Positions 40,465-53,399 of a DNA stretch of 64,000 bases are shown piece by piece. The stretch spans positions 18,801,501 to 18,865,500 of the forward strand of contig JASXTE010000005.1 of the NCBI GenBank assembly GCA_030280995.1, in the 5' to 3' direction. The position numbers were made by a program, and so were the translations under genes. The notes beneath the pieces were generated by a model. It was not told the DNA's origin, did no database searches, and saw only the letters and a list, made by a program, of their open reading frames with translations. This stretch comes from Hemileia vastatrix. Taxonomy: Eukaryota > Basidiomycota > Pucciniomycetes > Pucciniales > Zaghouaniaceae. Each line of letters opens with the position of its first letter. The first letter of the stretch is position 1.

Positions 40465-42490
40465 GTTTGATTCAGAAAAGAAAAATTGACCACACCCTCT
40501 ATAGGATGTAACCACAAACAACCCTCAGTTTTAAGTCTTGGGGGTCCATCCTCATTTTATAGTCTTGGGGGACTCAAAAACCCTCAGTTTAAAGTCTTGG
40601 GGGACTCAAAAAACCTCAGTTTTAAGTCTTGGGTGACTCAAAACCTAAATCATAAACCCAGAACCAGAGATCAACCACATTAAGACACAGAGAAAAAACT
40701 AACATTCTGGGGTAATTGTGAATAGAGCTGCCAGGCCACCAATTACCCCCAAACTTGCTTTACAAAATTCAGAAGTTCCCCCTTGGATCCTTCTGCCTTT
40801 TAAACTTCCACCTTACACTGCCTCCCATTCCTCAGTTTATAGTCTTGGGGGACTTCAACAACAATCCTCAGTTTAAATTCTTGGGGGACTAACACAGTGT
40901 TCAGTTTAAAGTCTTGGAGGACTACTAGATCCACAGTAGTAAAATTAAATTCTTGAATAAATATTTAACAACCAGCCAGTTTTAAGTCTTGGAGGACTAA
41001 CAGAATTTTCAGTTTAAAGTCTTTATGGACATCAAAAAATCTTGAGCCCGTAATTAAAAGATCAGTTTAAAGTCATGAAGGACTTTCCAGAAAAAAATAT
41101 TGAAGATATAACCCATAATAAAAAAAATTCAGCTTGAAGTCTTGAAGGACCTTCCAGAAAAAAAATCTTGAAGATATAGCCCACAAATCCCCAAACCAAA
41201 AACCATCAAAGCCAAAACATTTAACCTCCTTTAATAAATATATAAAAAAATAAAAATAAAATGGTATCCCCCAGCCAATTGATGAGCTGATCCCCTGATA
41301 CCTTACCCACATCCAAGTGCACCTTGATGTGGTCACACCTAAAAAAAAAAAAAAAAATTATTATTATTATTATTTTTTATTTTGACTCCTCCTCTTCTAC
41401 CAAAAACATTTCCAGAGCCCTATCTTCAGCCTTTGAACAAACATAGCCTCCATAAAAAAATTAAAAGAAAAAAAAGAGAAAAAAAGAAAATAATCTTGAA
41501 TCCACCACTTTTGCAGCCAACACCCTAGAACCACATAGCAAATCCAACTCCAGGTCAATAGAAAAGATCACTGGGTGGGCTTTCTCCAATAAGTAAAAAT
41601 GATGGGAGACCACCAGTGATCCACAGCCACTCCAAGGAAATAAATAAGCCAGTCCAGAGCCAGTTTAAAGTCATAGTGGACTAAAACCTGAATAACAAAA
41701 CCAGAACTAGAATTCAACTAGGACAAACAAAATACTTGAAACAGACATTATGGGGTAAATGTTCTGCAGAGCAGCCAGCTCATCAGTTACCCCCACACTT
41801 GCCAAAGTAAAATCTAGAAGACCCCCTGGGTACCTTCTAACAAAAACACAACATCCAAAAAAATTAAACAAAACCAATAAGCATGAGGGGTCCAACACTT
41901 GAAGACCAAAAGAATTTCCAGTTTAAAGCCATGGTGGACTAAAAACCTGTTAAAGAAAAAAAACCAATACTAGAATTCAACAAAATTAAGAGAAGGGGTT
42001 GGAAACAGACAATCTTGGGTAACTGTTGATAGAGCAGCCAGCCCATCAGTCACCCCCACACTTGCCAAAATAAGATCTAGAAGCCCCACCCCTGGGTACC
42101 TTCTAACAAAAAGGATTTTCCAACAATAATCTTCTCCCATAAAAAACCAAAACCATTAAAAAACCATTAAAATTCTTGAAAGCCAAAAAAAATCCAATTT
42201 AGAACTAAAAGTTTGCAGTTTAACCTCTTGCTGGAGGTGAAATAAAACCAATAATCTTCTTTTTTATCTTCTTTTTATTTTAAATAAAATATCCATCTTC
42301 ACTTTAATTTTTCTTTTCTTCCATCTTCATTATAATAAGATTTTTTTTTTTATTACGGGCGGGCCTCCCAACGTTGGAGGTGCCGCCTGAAGCGGCCCGG
42401 CCTCCCCTTTTTTATATAGAGACAAATACATAGAGGCCAAATTAAGCAAAACCAAAACAAATTAAGTAGTTTATCCTCATTTTGGAGGAA
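40465..42490 (-). repeat. Element E 3' region: hairpin modules
   Basis: Read on the - strand from 42490: CCTC/CAAAAT/GAGG with ATAAACT (42466), ACCTC/CAGCAA/GAGGT with TAAACTG (42216), GGGGGTGACTG module (42010-42060), hairpin (41920), GGGGGTAACTG module (41750-41795), hairpin (41660), GATCACTGG module (41568-41625), CCACATC module (41308-41335), GGTATCAGGGGATCAG (41287-41303), six or more hairpins with TTAAACTG (40830-41160), a GGGGGTAATT module (40705-40755) and three more hairpins (40526-40640). No gene supported on either strand. Confidence 0.85.
42356..42407. repeat. GC-rich mini-palindrome inside element E
   Basis: GGGCGGGCCTCCCAACGTTGG followed by TGCCGCCTGAAGCGGCCCGG. Same unit as in the LTRs of E but at an unrelated site next to a T-tract. 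Confidence 0.75.
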
Positions 42491-43873
42491 TCAGATTCTT
42501 GAAATCCCAAGGTTTAAACCAATAAGTTTGCCCCTAGGGCCTGAACCCCCTAAGCTCCTCTTCCAATTCTGATATTGCAACATCAGACCTCCAAACAAAT
42601 CTTCCATCCGCCTCCATACACTGAGTCTACCATATTTCACATTACCAGAATCAATAAACTCTCCACCCTGTGAAACATCTGGAACCTCCGCCAAATCTTT
42701 AAAATCAACCTCCATACCAGTGACATCCAAAACATCACAATTTTCCTCTTCCCTATAGGAAACTTGCTTAGAATCTTCAAAATCCTCCAGAATAACATCC
42801 ATAACATCAAAATATAAATCCTCCTCCAAGAAGAGACCTTCTGATCTTTAGGGAACCACCTGAAAATAATCTTCCTCTATGAGAAAAAGATCCAAGACAG
42901 AATCTTTCTGTCCATCCAAAAATTCAACCAATACATCCTCCTCCAATAAGCCATTATCTGAGCTTGAGAAAGAAAAATAATCACCCCTCAACAACCATTC
43001 ATCCACCACAGATTTCTTCACAATATCCCAAAATACTTCTTCATGACCATACAAGTCCTCCTTCCCACATAATTCACCCAACCTTGAGGAAATACACTGA
43101 TCCTCCAGTGTGTACATTTCCAAAACATCCAGTGAAGCACATCCCTGAGATTCTATGGCATCCTTTGGAAAAAAAAAATTAGTTTCACAAACATCATCAG
43201 AGTTGAAATATTCCAAAATTGATGGCTCCAATACCTTTCCAGAAACTGAATTTTCCACCACAGTCTCCTGAAACTCTCCATCCAACAGGATTTCCTCTCC
43301 AGATTCCACATCCCTATCCTTCATACCATCCAAATATCCCAAAATAACATCCTTTAAAACAGCCATAGCAGGGATCCTATTTTCCCCAATTGGAAGAGTC
43401 TTCATCAAGTCAGCCTTGAAAAGAATTTCCATAACCTCCAACTTTACATTCCTACCCATGGCACTCCAAAATACATACTTGGCCCCATCTTCATGTGGTA
43501 ATATATCATTATATACCAGATAATCCAGAGCCTCCCCAAACTCCTACATAAATTCCTCATACTTAGAAAGAGAAGTTACACCACCTTTCAATTCCCACTT
43601 CCTAGCAATCCCATGAAGATCCACCATTGAGAAAGTAGTAGGCCACCTTTTAACCATTTCAATCTTCAACTTTCCCCAGTCCTGACTCCTATATCCTGCT
43701 ATACCAGAGACTTCTTTCTCCACCTCCCTATTACCAATGAAAAAGATTACTTGCCTAATCATGTCCAACAGTGAGGACCCATCAATCCCGGCAGCAACCT
43801 CAAACCTAGCCAAAAACCCCTTTGAATCCTCCCCCAAAAACCTTGAACCATCCCAAGACTGAATCCTAACCAT
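42491..43873 (-). pseudogene. gag: Element E gag-like gene with acidic tail, two stops
   Basis: ATG 43873: MVRIQSWDGSRFLGEDSKGF, DMIRQVIFFIGNREVEKEV, then WELKGGVTSLSKYEEFM: the A/B gag core. TAG at 43541-43543 interrupts; the frame continues with GAKYVFWSAMGRNVKLEV and KADLMKTLPIGENRIPAM, like A's KDLMKTLSNGDQKLPAL. After this, where A and B have a zinc knuckle and protease, E has an unrelated acidic part (EEILLDGEFQETVVE, LGELCGKEDLYGHEE). TAA at 42848-42850, then the same frame goes on to 42491. No zinc knuckle, no DSG protease. The acidic tail is not recognised. Confidence 0.8.
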
Positions 43874-44090
43874 CCTAGCAATTCCAAGTTACAGCCTCCA
43901 ATCTCCACCAAAGATAGCCAATGTCCCCCCCGAGAGCCTTAGAGACCTAGGAGGGACCAAATCCAACAGAAAAGAAGACCCCTAGACCAACCACAAAGAG
44001 ATATAGCACCAAATCCAAAATCCACCAAAGGAGATCCACCAAAGAGAGAAGCCTAGATCAACACAGTTTCCAAAAAGCCAACAGATTTGA

Positions 44091-44107
44091 CCCCATGTTG
44101 GGCGCCA
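44091..44107 (-). promoter_or_regulatory. Element E primer binding site
   Basis: TGGCGCCCAACATGGGG on the - strand, 4 nt from the LTR; one base differs from A and B. Confidence 0.88.
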
Positions 44108-44111
44108 GAAA

Positions 44112-45206
44112 TGTAGGCAATCGTATAGTACTAGCTATAGGCCTTGACCAAGGGAGTTGGAGAAAAACCAGAGAGAAAATCCCCTGTCAATTTAGAAAAA
44201 TAGAGTGAGATTTACTTGTTAAAGTAAGTTGGTTCCTGTTTTGCTAAAGCCCCTTTTCAACACACTTGACTGCTTGATGAGCCAAGAAAGTAGTCACCAG
44301 ACAGACTACCAGACCAAAGAACTGAAATGTAGACCAATGTCCACACCAGAGACAGCAAAGATACTTGATTTAGGCTGCAAATCCACATCAGAGACAGCAA
44401 TAATACTTGCTATAGCTTGCAAGACTATAACAGAGAAAACATTTGCCAAAAGTTAAGTTAAATGAAGAACTCACTTGCAACAAACACAGCCAAATTGTGT
44501 CCAGAAAACAGTGAAAACTGAGTGAGGAACAAGGATATCACCTCTGGATGGTTGTATGATAATTAAAGTTGCCCCAAACTGTCTTATTCACTATGTACAC
44601 ATAGACCAATATCTAAGAGCCCACGCACACCCACAAATCTGGCGCCTGTACCCGCCAAATTGAATAAAACACCCTCCTGAAGCGCTCCCCAACCTTCTAA
44701 AACAGAGGTGGGCGGGCCGCCCGACGTTGGAGGTGCCACCTGAAGCGGTCTGGCCTCCCTGAAGCCAGATAACCAATAAAAACAACTAATATACTTAGAA
44801 AAATTAGCTAAAACTACTAAAACCTTAAAAACACGGAATTTCACTATAACAACATTGAGACATGAAATATAGAGAAACATTAGCTCTATCCAATGTTACT
44901 AAGCACTTAACCCTAAGACTTAAGGTTAGCCCGTAAAACACAAAAAACAAAATTAAACAGCTATCTTTTATAAATGAAAAATGAGGAAATGACCCCTTAA
45001 AACTTAGAATATAAAAAATGTCTACAAGACATAAAATATAGAGAAAAACTGGGGCTATCCAATGATAGTACCCAAATACCTGCAGACCCAATATCGAAGG
45101 AATAAAACCAGAAAAATACCCAATTCCTTAACAGATTTCAATTAAGACATGCACAAACAGCGCCAAATCACACAACAAAGGCCCCTGCCAATGTTGGAAG
45201 ACCACA
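44112..45206 (-). repeat. Element E 5' LTR (1095 bp)
   Basis: TGTGGTCTTCCAACATTGGC at its start on the - strand, GCCTACA at its end. It matches the left LTR with few differences and carries the GC-rich mini-element at 44708-44760. Confidence 0.9.
44708..44760. repeat. GC-rich mini-palindrome in E 5' LTR
   Basis: GGCGGGCCGCCCGACGTTGG followed by TGCCACCTGAAGCGGTCTGG. LTR partner of the copy at 39279. Confidence 0.75.
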
Positions 45207-48200
45207 CCATTAACAAGATATAAAGAATTAGAAAAAGAACACTGGGCTCTAACTCTTAAAAATGATTCCTTAAATAATAAATATAGTAACCTTTCAAACA
45301 AATTCTGTGAGTTAGAAAAATTGTATGAAGCACATTTATTAAAGTATGAATCAAGAACAAAGTTATCTTTTGCACAAACAAATCAAAATGTCTCTGATTT
45401 TTTACAAAGATTAACTAAGGTTGAGATTGAAACTGCCAATCTACTAACCAATCAGGATAATCATAAGTATACACAGTATAATAATAATCACTTTATTTGC
45501 AAAAATGAATCTCAATCATTCCCATTTCCACCAAAAATGCAAACATCTGGTGGAAGTGTCAAATCTGAAAGAACAAATTTAAGTCACAGATCAGTACAAG
45601 AGGAAATATAAGACCATTTATCTAAGGTAAATGAGTTATTGAATTTTCTAAGGATTTGTGAGATTAAATCCAATCAGAAGAATTGGCCAAAAATTGAACA
45701 GTACTCAACTTATTATGGGGAGGCCAGCTCTGATTGGCAACATTTTATTCAAATAATTTACAATTTACAATTCTCATATAAGTTACCAGATGAAGAAATA
45801 ACATCAAAACTAATTTCATTATTTAAGGCTGTTGCTTTACTATGGTTTGAAGCTGAATTAAGTGAGGCTAAAGATTACTCTTGGACAAAATGGAAACAAC
45901 TAATTTAAAAAAAATTTGGAGGTTCTAAGTTCAGAATAACTCAGCTAAGATTATACGAGAAAACAAGGTATAATCCATTGAATGGTGACAAATCTATGGT
46001 ATTTTTAATGAACTTAAATAAAATATCAAAATCCATTGAGCCAAATATGGATTTTAGCTTATGAAAAGATAAAATAATATAAAAATTACCTATATCTGTC
46101 AAAGAAATTGTTGTAGCTTGAACTATAATGGTTAACGAATACTCTGAATTTATTAATATTTGTAATGAAAACTTTTAAAACATAAGTATGAAGCAAGGTA
46201 CACCACTTATGAATAAAATAATGAACCTGTGAAAAATCAGAATTCAAAACCACTGCAGGAAAAGCAGAAAAAACCTACTACACCTGTAGTACCTAAAATT
46301 ATAAGACAAATACTTGTTATAAGTGTAACAAGGCTTGGGATAAAGGTCACAAATGTGAGAAAAATATAAGTATTGTTGAAAATCAGCAAGAATCAGAAAA
46401 TGAAACAGAAAAAAGTTATGATTCAAGTGATTACAACAGTAATATCTCATATAGTGACAAAAATGAGGTCTGTATGTTGGAAGATGATTTTTCCATCTTT
46501 GAAAATCCAATATTAAGTATGGACTCAATTGTATCATTAATAAATTTTGAAGATGATGAAATAATTAAGGATATAAAAGCTAATAACTTAAGAATGACAC
46601 CTATAATGGTTCCAGCAATAATTTCTGGGGAAACTGTAAATATAGTATTGGATACAGGAGCTTCTGGTTCTATTTTTTCTACATATACATTACAGAAAAT
46701 TGATAGTGATTATAGGTCAAAGCTTGAACCCTTTCAAAGTAAAAATTGGAGAGTGTTTAGATCAGTACTACACCCCATTGGTAGAGAAGAAGCTGCTGTT
46801 TTTTTAAAACATCAACATGGTTATGTTAGAGTAGCTTGTGACTTTGTATTAATGGATAATACTAATTGTTGTAGCTGTTTAATCATTGGTAATGACATTC
46901 TGACAAATTTTGGTGTGAAATTAGACCCTGCTAATAGTAATTTTACAATTGGCATGAATGATAAAAGGAAATTTAAAATAAATTCTTTTAACACAGTCTT
47001 ACACATTGAGTCAGTAATAGATATTCCTTGCAAAGGAAGAGAAACCAGTGAGATGGAACATCAAGGACAATATTAAGATGTTGTTAAACATGAACATTAT
47101 TTAAAAAGTTGAAACTACACCAAAATATTGTGTGATATCACCAGTGACAATTTCTTATGAACAAGATAAAGCAAGACTGTGTGGTAATTATATAGAATCA
47201 AATACATTTAAAGTAGATGATTTTTACCCCTTGCCAAGGATTTCCTCTATACATGCTACCCTTAAAGGTGCTAAATACATAAGTTGCCTAGATGGAAATA
47301 AAGGGTACCATAAAATTCCTTTTGAAAAGAACTCGCAGAAATTTTTATTGATAACAACAAATATGGTAATTTATAAATATGTCAGATGCCATTTGGACCA
47401 AAAAATGCTCCTTCAGTATTTCAAACGTTAATCGATATATCATTTCCAAATGAAATGATTGAAGGATGGTTAATGGTATACGTTGATGACATCATAGTGT
47501 TTTTTAAGACATATGATGAACACTTAATCCATTTAAGGAAAGTATTTCAGAAAATGGATGAAATTAAAATGACCCTTGCATTGAAAAAATGTAAATTTGG
47601 GTTTGAATCTTTAAAGGTGCTTGGTCACATTGTATCTGGCTTACAAATATGTGTAGACCAAAATAAAGTGGCTGCAATAAAGAATATTGGCATTCCTCAA
47701 AGTGTGAAGGATGTACAATCTTTTCTTGGAATGTGTGGTTATTATAGACAATATATAAAAAACTACCAATCAATTGCTGCACCACTGACCACACTGATAA
47801 AGAAATCAGAAGCTTTCATTTGGAATAATGAAAGACAAAAAGCTTTTAATAAGTTGAAAGAATGTTTAATGACAGCTCCTATCTTGGGATTACCAGATTT
47901 CCAATTACCTTTTGTATTATATACAGATGCAAGTTTTATTGGTCTGGGTGCTGCTTTGCATCAAAAACAACTTATTGAAGGAAAAATTTCAGAAGTATTA
48001 ATTTGCTATATTTCAGGTACTCTAAGAAATTGTGAACTAAAATATGGTGCTACTCAAATTGAATTCTTGGAGGTAGTATGGGCTCTTGAGAAGCTACATT
48101 ATTACCTTGAAAACCAAAAATTTGAGTTAATAACTGACTGTAGTGCAGTTAAGTCTTTCTTAAACATGAAAACTCCTAATAGGTATATGTTTAGATGGCA

Positions 48201-49912
48201 ATTGGCTGTACAAGAGTATAGAGGAAGGATGACTATTACACATAGAGCAGGAACTTTACACTATAATGTATATCTGTTATTTAGAGTACCTTAACCTAAT
48301 AATGATGATAATCCAGCTTATGTTCCTGAAACAGTGATTATTAAAATTTATGGAATTTATATTGTAGATCTTGAGGATGAATTTATACAATCAATTCTTG
48401 ATAATTATTCTTCAGATCCTGACTTGAGTAAACTTACTTAAATATTAAATGATCCATCTAATGCTTCAATGAGTGTTTTAATAAAAACATTACCACAAAA
48501 ATATAGGGAAGCATTAGAAAAAGGAAAATTTTCCATTGAGGATGGTTTTATATATTATAGAAAAAAATTAAGTAATTTAATAGTAATTCCCCCTTCAATG
48601 AGGGAGTTAATGTTAAGAATATGTCATCATGATATATTAGTAGGTCATTTTAACTTCCATAAAACATTAGCCAGAGTAATAAATACAGCTTGGTGGATTA
48701 CCATGTCTGATGATGTTCAAAAATATGTTGTGAGATGTGATTCTTGTCAAAAATCTAAAAGATTGACATGTAAAAGAGCTGGCTTGTTACAACAAATTGA
48801 GCAACCAAAAGCTCCATGGGAATATTTAACATGGACTTTGTAACAGTTTTTCCAATAGTAGGGAATAAGATCTATAACTCCTGCTGTGTAATTGTAGATA
48901 GGTTTAAAAAAATGTGTAAACTTACTCCTACCCACAAAGAGGCTTCTGCAAAGGACTTAGCTTTTTTATGGTGGAAAAAATTGTTAAATATAGCAGGTTT
49001 CCTCAGAGAAATAGTTTCATACAGAGATCCAAAATTTACTTCTGAGCTCTAAAAATCACTTATAGATGTTTCAGGTTGTCAATTAAAATTTTCTACAGCA
49101 CACCATCCACAAACTGATGGGCTAGCAGAAAGAATGATTCAAACCTTAGAAGATATGATAAGAAGATATTGTGCTTTTGGTCTTGACTTTAAAGACAATT
49201 ACCAATTCACTCATGATTGGGTAACCCTTATCCCAGTATTAGAAATTGCATACAATAGTAAAGTACATTCTTTCACTGGAAAAAAGCCATTTGAGTTCTG
49301 ATTGGGTTATATGCCTAATACCCCTGCTAAAACTCTTAATAGATTACCTAGATTGGATATAAATTCAGGTACAAAATCTTTTCTTCAAATGAAGCACTTA
49401 CATAGAAAGCCTTCTCAAGGATGTATAAATAAGGAATTTGAGTATGAGAAGAAAAGATGGGATAAAGCCTATAAAGAGAAAATGTTCAAAGAGGCTGATG
49501 AAGTCCTTATTTATACACTACATTTAAATTTAAATGAAAATGTAAAATTGAAAGATCCTTTCATTGGATCATTTGTGGTTAAAAATATGGTTGGTAACTA
49601 TGCTGTTGAAGTTATATTATATGCACCATATGATAGAAAACATCCAGTATTTCCTATATCTCTTATAAATCCATACCATTCTAATGATACCTCTCTACTT
49701 CCAATAATATCAGGAAGGAATAAACAGCAACATGAAATTTTTTTTAAAAACCAGAAATTGAAAGATACTTAAAAAGAGAAACCTTACTATAGAAAAGGGA
49801 GTTGAGTATCTATTAAGGTTTAAAAATAAATCAAGTGAATATGACCAGTGGATTCCTGAAAATGAAATCTCTGATATTAAAAAACTCTTGAAAAAATTTA
49901 AAACAAAGTAAT
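45207..49912 (+). pseudogene. gag-pol: C2 gag-pol pseudogene
   Basis: Gag coiled coil (KEHWALTLKNDSLNNKYSN) and gag core (STYYGEASSDWQHFIQIIYN) to about 46300; a zinc knuckle remnant CYKCNKAWDKGHKC; protease NIVLDTGASGSIFS at about 46640; RT with a deletion of about 250 nt after GRETSEMEH (47060), YISCLDGNKGYHKIP, and the catalytic YVDDIIVF, intact here; RNase H (47930-48290) in one open frame; integrase with H..H..CDSCQKSKR, MDFVTVFP and DGLAERMIQTLEDM; TGA at 49299-49301 at the same site as C1's TAG; then LGYMPNTPAKTLNRLP and a chromodomain VEYLLRFKNKSSEYDQWIPE (49799). More than a dozen stops or frame changes. It serves as the reference for the lesions of C1. Confidence 0.9.
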
Positions 49913-50026
49913 ACTGTAAAATAGAGTATATGTAATATAGAAATGTTTAAACTATCTTTCTATCCACTCCTTACTTATTAATTGAAATGTCTTAACATTT
50001 TTTTATTGTTTTTTTTAGTGAGAGAG

Positions 50027-51095
50027 TGTCAGGCTAAGTACTCCCAGAAATGAGTATTTCTTATGCTTAAGATAAGATAACCTTAATTACATTAAGCTTA
50101 TAAGTAAAAATTATGGCTATAATACTTATATATATGGTTATTATGATTTTATATATATTTATTACACTATTAAATGACTTATATAAGTTTAAATAGCTTG
50201 TTCATAGCCTAATAGTACCTATTAAGGTGTTAATAGAGTCATAATATACTTATCTTAAGTGATATCAAGTAATTATAGACATACATAAGCTTATATGTAT
50301 GCATAAACTTCATATTCAGGGAAAGATGTAGTTATATTATGTATGTATAGGTCTATAAGCAGGTTTTAACCTCTAAATAGCCTATAAGCTTTATTTTTCT
50401 GCTAATTTTAGGTCATATGGACGTATTCAATGGACTCATCACACCTACACAAGCATGTACACCTTTTCAGGCTCATAAATCCAGTTTGGGAAACTTAATC
50501 TGCTTCCTTTGATGGATTTTCACAGATTTATGGGTTGGGATATGATTACTGGGTTAATATGGATTCTTGAGGATGTTATTGGGGGCTTGGAAAGTTGATT
50601 TGGTTCCTTTATATGCTTTGGGTTTCATTCTATTTTCTTTGGATTAACTATATTACCTTTTTCTTTATTATCTGCTTTTATCTGTTTTCTCTATTTATGG
50701 TATTGGTTTATGATATCAATAATTGTGATGGAGGGTCCTTGCTGGAGGTATAGGTGTTTAAAATGCTTGAGATGGATGCAATGGGGAGTTTATGGGCCCT
50801 CAAAGTGCTTTAATTGATAGGGAGAGCAGTTACATCATCTGGATTGAAGGTCTGTGCACTCCAGTGGATCTTGGTATAAGTAAGGGAGCATTTGACAGGT
50901 TATTGGACATCACTTACGTACTAAAACTCGCATAAACATTAAAACACAATTATTATCATATAAAAAATATTTTGAAGCATTTATAAATTGATATTATCTT
51001 TAAATTAGCTATAACTATGTTTTATTAACCTATTTTCCTCCACTAGCATGCACCAATCCAAATATTGTGAGTTAAAACTGAGAATAAATATTTTT
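50027..51095 (+). repeat. C2 3' LTR, truncated
   Basis: TGTCAGGCTAAGTACTCCC follows the PPT. It matches the C1 LTR, with more differences than between the two C1 LTRs, up to about TATTGTGAGTTAAAACTG, after which a D-type LTR begins. The right 90-100 bp of the LTR are missing. Confidence 0.85.
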
Positions 51096-51097
51096 TC

Positions 51098-51845
51098 AGA
51101 AGGTCTTTTTTGTCTAGAAGAATTTTAAATGGTCCAAAAGCAATGATAGGTGTTGGAAGCCTCAAAATCTCAAAATATGCACATATTTATTTCTTTGTAA
51201 GTTATTACTCAAATAAAAGGTAAAGAGATTTATTATTATTATTTTCAAACCTTAGAAGTACGCAGTTGTAAATACTAAGATAATAAATAGTAGTAATAGT
51301 TGATTTATTGTATATAAAATATAATTGTAAACTCAGTAAGAATGGAATGAAAGAAATAGCCAAAATGAGAGCCTTTATATAGGAAAATGGGAGAGAAAAT
51401 AGAGAGTAAAAATTCTATATACATGAGTATGAGAGAAAGAATAATTCCAATGATAGACATTTCTAATGATTAAAGCTGTTCTATAAAGAATGTTCTCATA
51501 TACAGTATTTATCTGTATATGTCAATTTTAATTATAATTTATTCAATTTTATTTTAAATTTCTGTACATGCCAAAGTAAAAATAAAATAAAAAATATTTG
51601 ATTTTTATATATAGTATTTTTATAGTTTTATTTTACCTTTCAGCTGTCATGAGGACATTGTTAAGGAATAAAAAATGGGGAACATTAATTTTAATTAATT
51701 ACTTGTTTTACTTATTTAATTATTTAAATTATTATAAGTAGATTACAAAGTAAGAAAAATAAAATAAAATAAGAAATAAATGGTGTGGCTCTATCCCAGT
51801 AAATAATGAATTATTTACTGGATAATTCTAGTAGCCTGGCTGACA
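51098..51845 (-). repeat. Element D 3' LTR
   Basis: On the - strand it starts TGTCAGCCAGGCTACTAG and has a hairpin CCAGTAAAT/ATTTACTGG at 51790-51822. The other end is uncertain (about 51098-51110). The PPT CAGTGAGGGAG is at 51846-51856. Similar to the relic at 2985-3790. Confidence 0.7.
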
Positions 51846-51898
51846 CTCCCTCACTGTAAAAAAACAATAAAAAAATGCTATAATTTTTTTTTATATTT

Positions 51899-53399
51899 CT
51901 ATAGTAGAGCAGAAAGATTAGATATCTCTTTTTCAGGTATGCAAGAATCATATTCAGAAGATTTATTCTTGAATCTCAATAAGTATTCAGTACCCTTTTC
52001 AACAGTGATAATTCTGTCATTTAGAATCCTATCTATTTCTGCTGTCTCAGTGATTTCCTTAGGGATCTTTTTTGGTCTTCCTCTTCTTTTTGGGAATATA
52101 TCACTATTGGATGTGTAAGTTTTCAGAAGAGATATTGGAAAAACTGGATGTTTCCTGTCATATGGGGAGTACAGGATAACTTCAACTGCAATATCACCAG
52201 CCATTCTTCTTACAACAAATGGACCAACAAATGGGTCTTTCAATTTGTTATTACCTTGTAAAGTGAATTGGACTGTAGAGATCAGTACTTAATCACCCTT
52301 CTTAAAATTGTATTTTTTATGGGATTTGTCCCACCTCTTCTTCTCATATTAAAAAGATTTTTCAATACATTTTTGAGCATGAATTCTGCAAAGTTGTTGC
52401 ATTTGAAGTAAAGATTTCATACCAGGGTTTAAATTCAATTTGGGTATTTTATGATTGAGAATTTGGGCAGGAGTATTTGGAACATATCCCATCTAGATCT
52501 CAAAAGGCTTTCTCTGTGTAACAGAATGAACAGTACTATTATAGGCAAATTCCAAACCAGGAAGTAAGGTGACCAAATCATGAGTTAACCTTTCATTGTC
52601 TTTGTACTCAAGGCCAAAGGAACAATACCTTCTTATCATGTCCTCTAAAGTCTGAATCATTCTTTCTGCTAATCTATCAGTCTGGGGGTGATGTGCAGTA
52701 GAAAGCTTCAGACCACAACCACATACATCCATCAGAGACATCCAAAATTCAGAAGTAAATTTAGGGTCTCTGTCAGGAATTATGGCCTTTGGGGAACTAG
52801 AAGTATTAAACATATTAGACATCCACAAGAAGGCTAATTCTTTAGTGGAAACATCCTTGTGAGTAGGGATTAATTTACACATAATTGTGAATCTGTCCAC
52901 AATAACCCAGAAAGAGTTATAACTGTCTTTCCCAGAAATGGGCAATCACGTTACAAATCCAAGTTTATTATTTTCCATGGTGCATCAGGAGATTCAATAT
53001 GTTTCATTAATCCAGCTCTTTTCCCAGTTAATCTCTTTGATTTCTGGCAAGAATCAGCGGATTCAACATATAGTTTGTTGTCCTCAGACATATTAGGCCA
53101 CCAAGCACTGTTCTTAATTCTGATCATTGTTCTTTTAAGATCAAAATGTCCTGCAAATATGTCATCATGACAAATTTTCAAGATGATATCTTTCATAGAA
53201 GGAGGAGTAAAAATAACATTACTCAACATTCTTCTATGATAAAGGTATCCTTTATCAATTTAAAATTTACCTTTTTCCAAAGCAATTTGTTGCTTTGGTG
53301 GGAGAGTTTTAATTAATTCTTTTATTGAAGCATTCTTTTGATCATTTAATATATTACACAGCTTTTTCAAATCAGTTTCTTTATGATATGAGTGCATAA
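51899..53399 (-). pseudogene. pol: Element D integrase and chromodomain
   Basis: From 53399 down: ETDLKKLCNILNDQKNASIK, zinc site CHDDIFAGH and ADSCQ (first Cys lost), Asp in INLDL, DRDPKFTSEFW, Glu in DRLAERMIQTLEDM, RKPFEI and then TAG at 52493-52495, at the same site as in C1 and C2; the next codon is ATG (MGYVPNTPAQ). After a broken stretch: LKDPFVGPFVV-like module, a basic KRRGRPKKIPKEI, and a chromodomain TEYLLRFKNKSSEYDSCIPE in which the usual Trp is Cys. The last frame is open to 51899. Confidence 0.85.

Larger units (their letters stand above)
38682..45206 (-). mobile_element. Element E: gag-only relative of A on the - strand
   Basis: LTRs 38682-39775 and 44112-45206 are of the A family (TGTGGTCTTCC ... 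CCTACA on the - strand), with the TTTC spacer and a PBS differing at one base from A's. The interior of 4.3 kb has gag (43873-42491) but no protease, RT or integrase; the hairpin 3' region and an intact antisense gene follow, then PPT and LTR. It thus looks like a non-autonomous gag-bearing derivative that needs pol from an A-type element. The two flanks do not show a target duplication (ACTT versus CCAT) and belong to different repeats, so a rearrangement has happened here. Confidence 0.88.
45207..51095 (+). mobile_element. Element C2: decayed C1 relative, 5' end missing
   Basis: The sequence starts inside gag at the E boundary (matching C1 from about 28890) and runs through protease, RT, RNase H, integrase and chromodomain to a PPT (AGTGAGAGAG) and a partial 3' LTR. 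The 5' LTR, leader and gag start are absent. Many stops and small indels. Confidence 0.9.
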
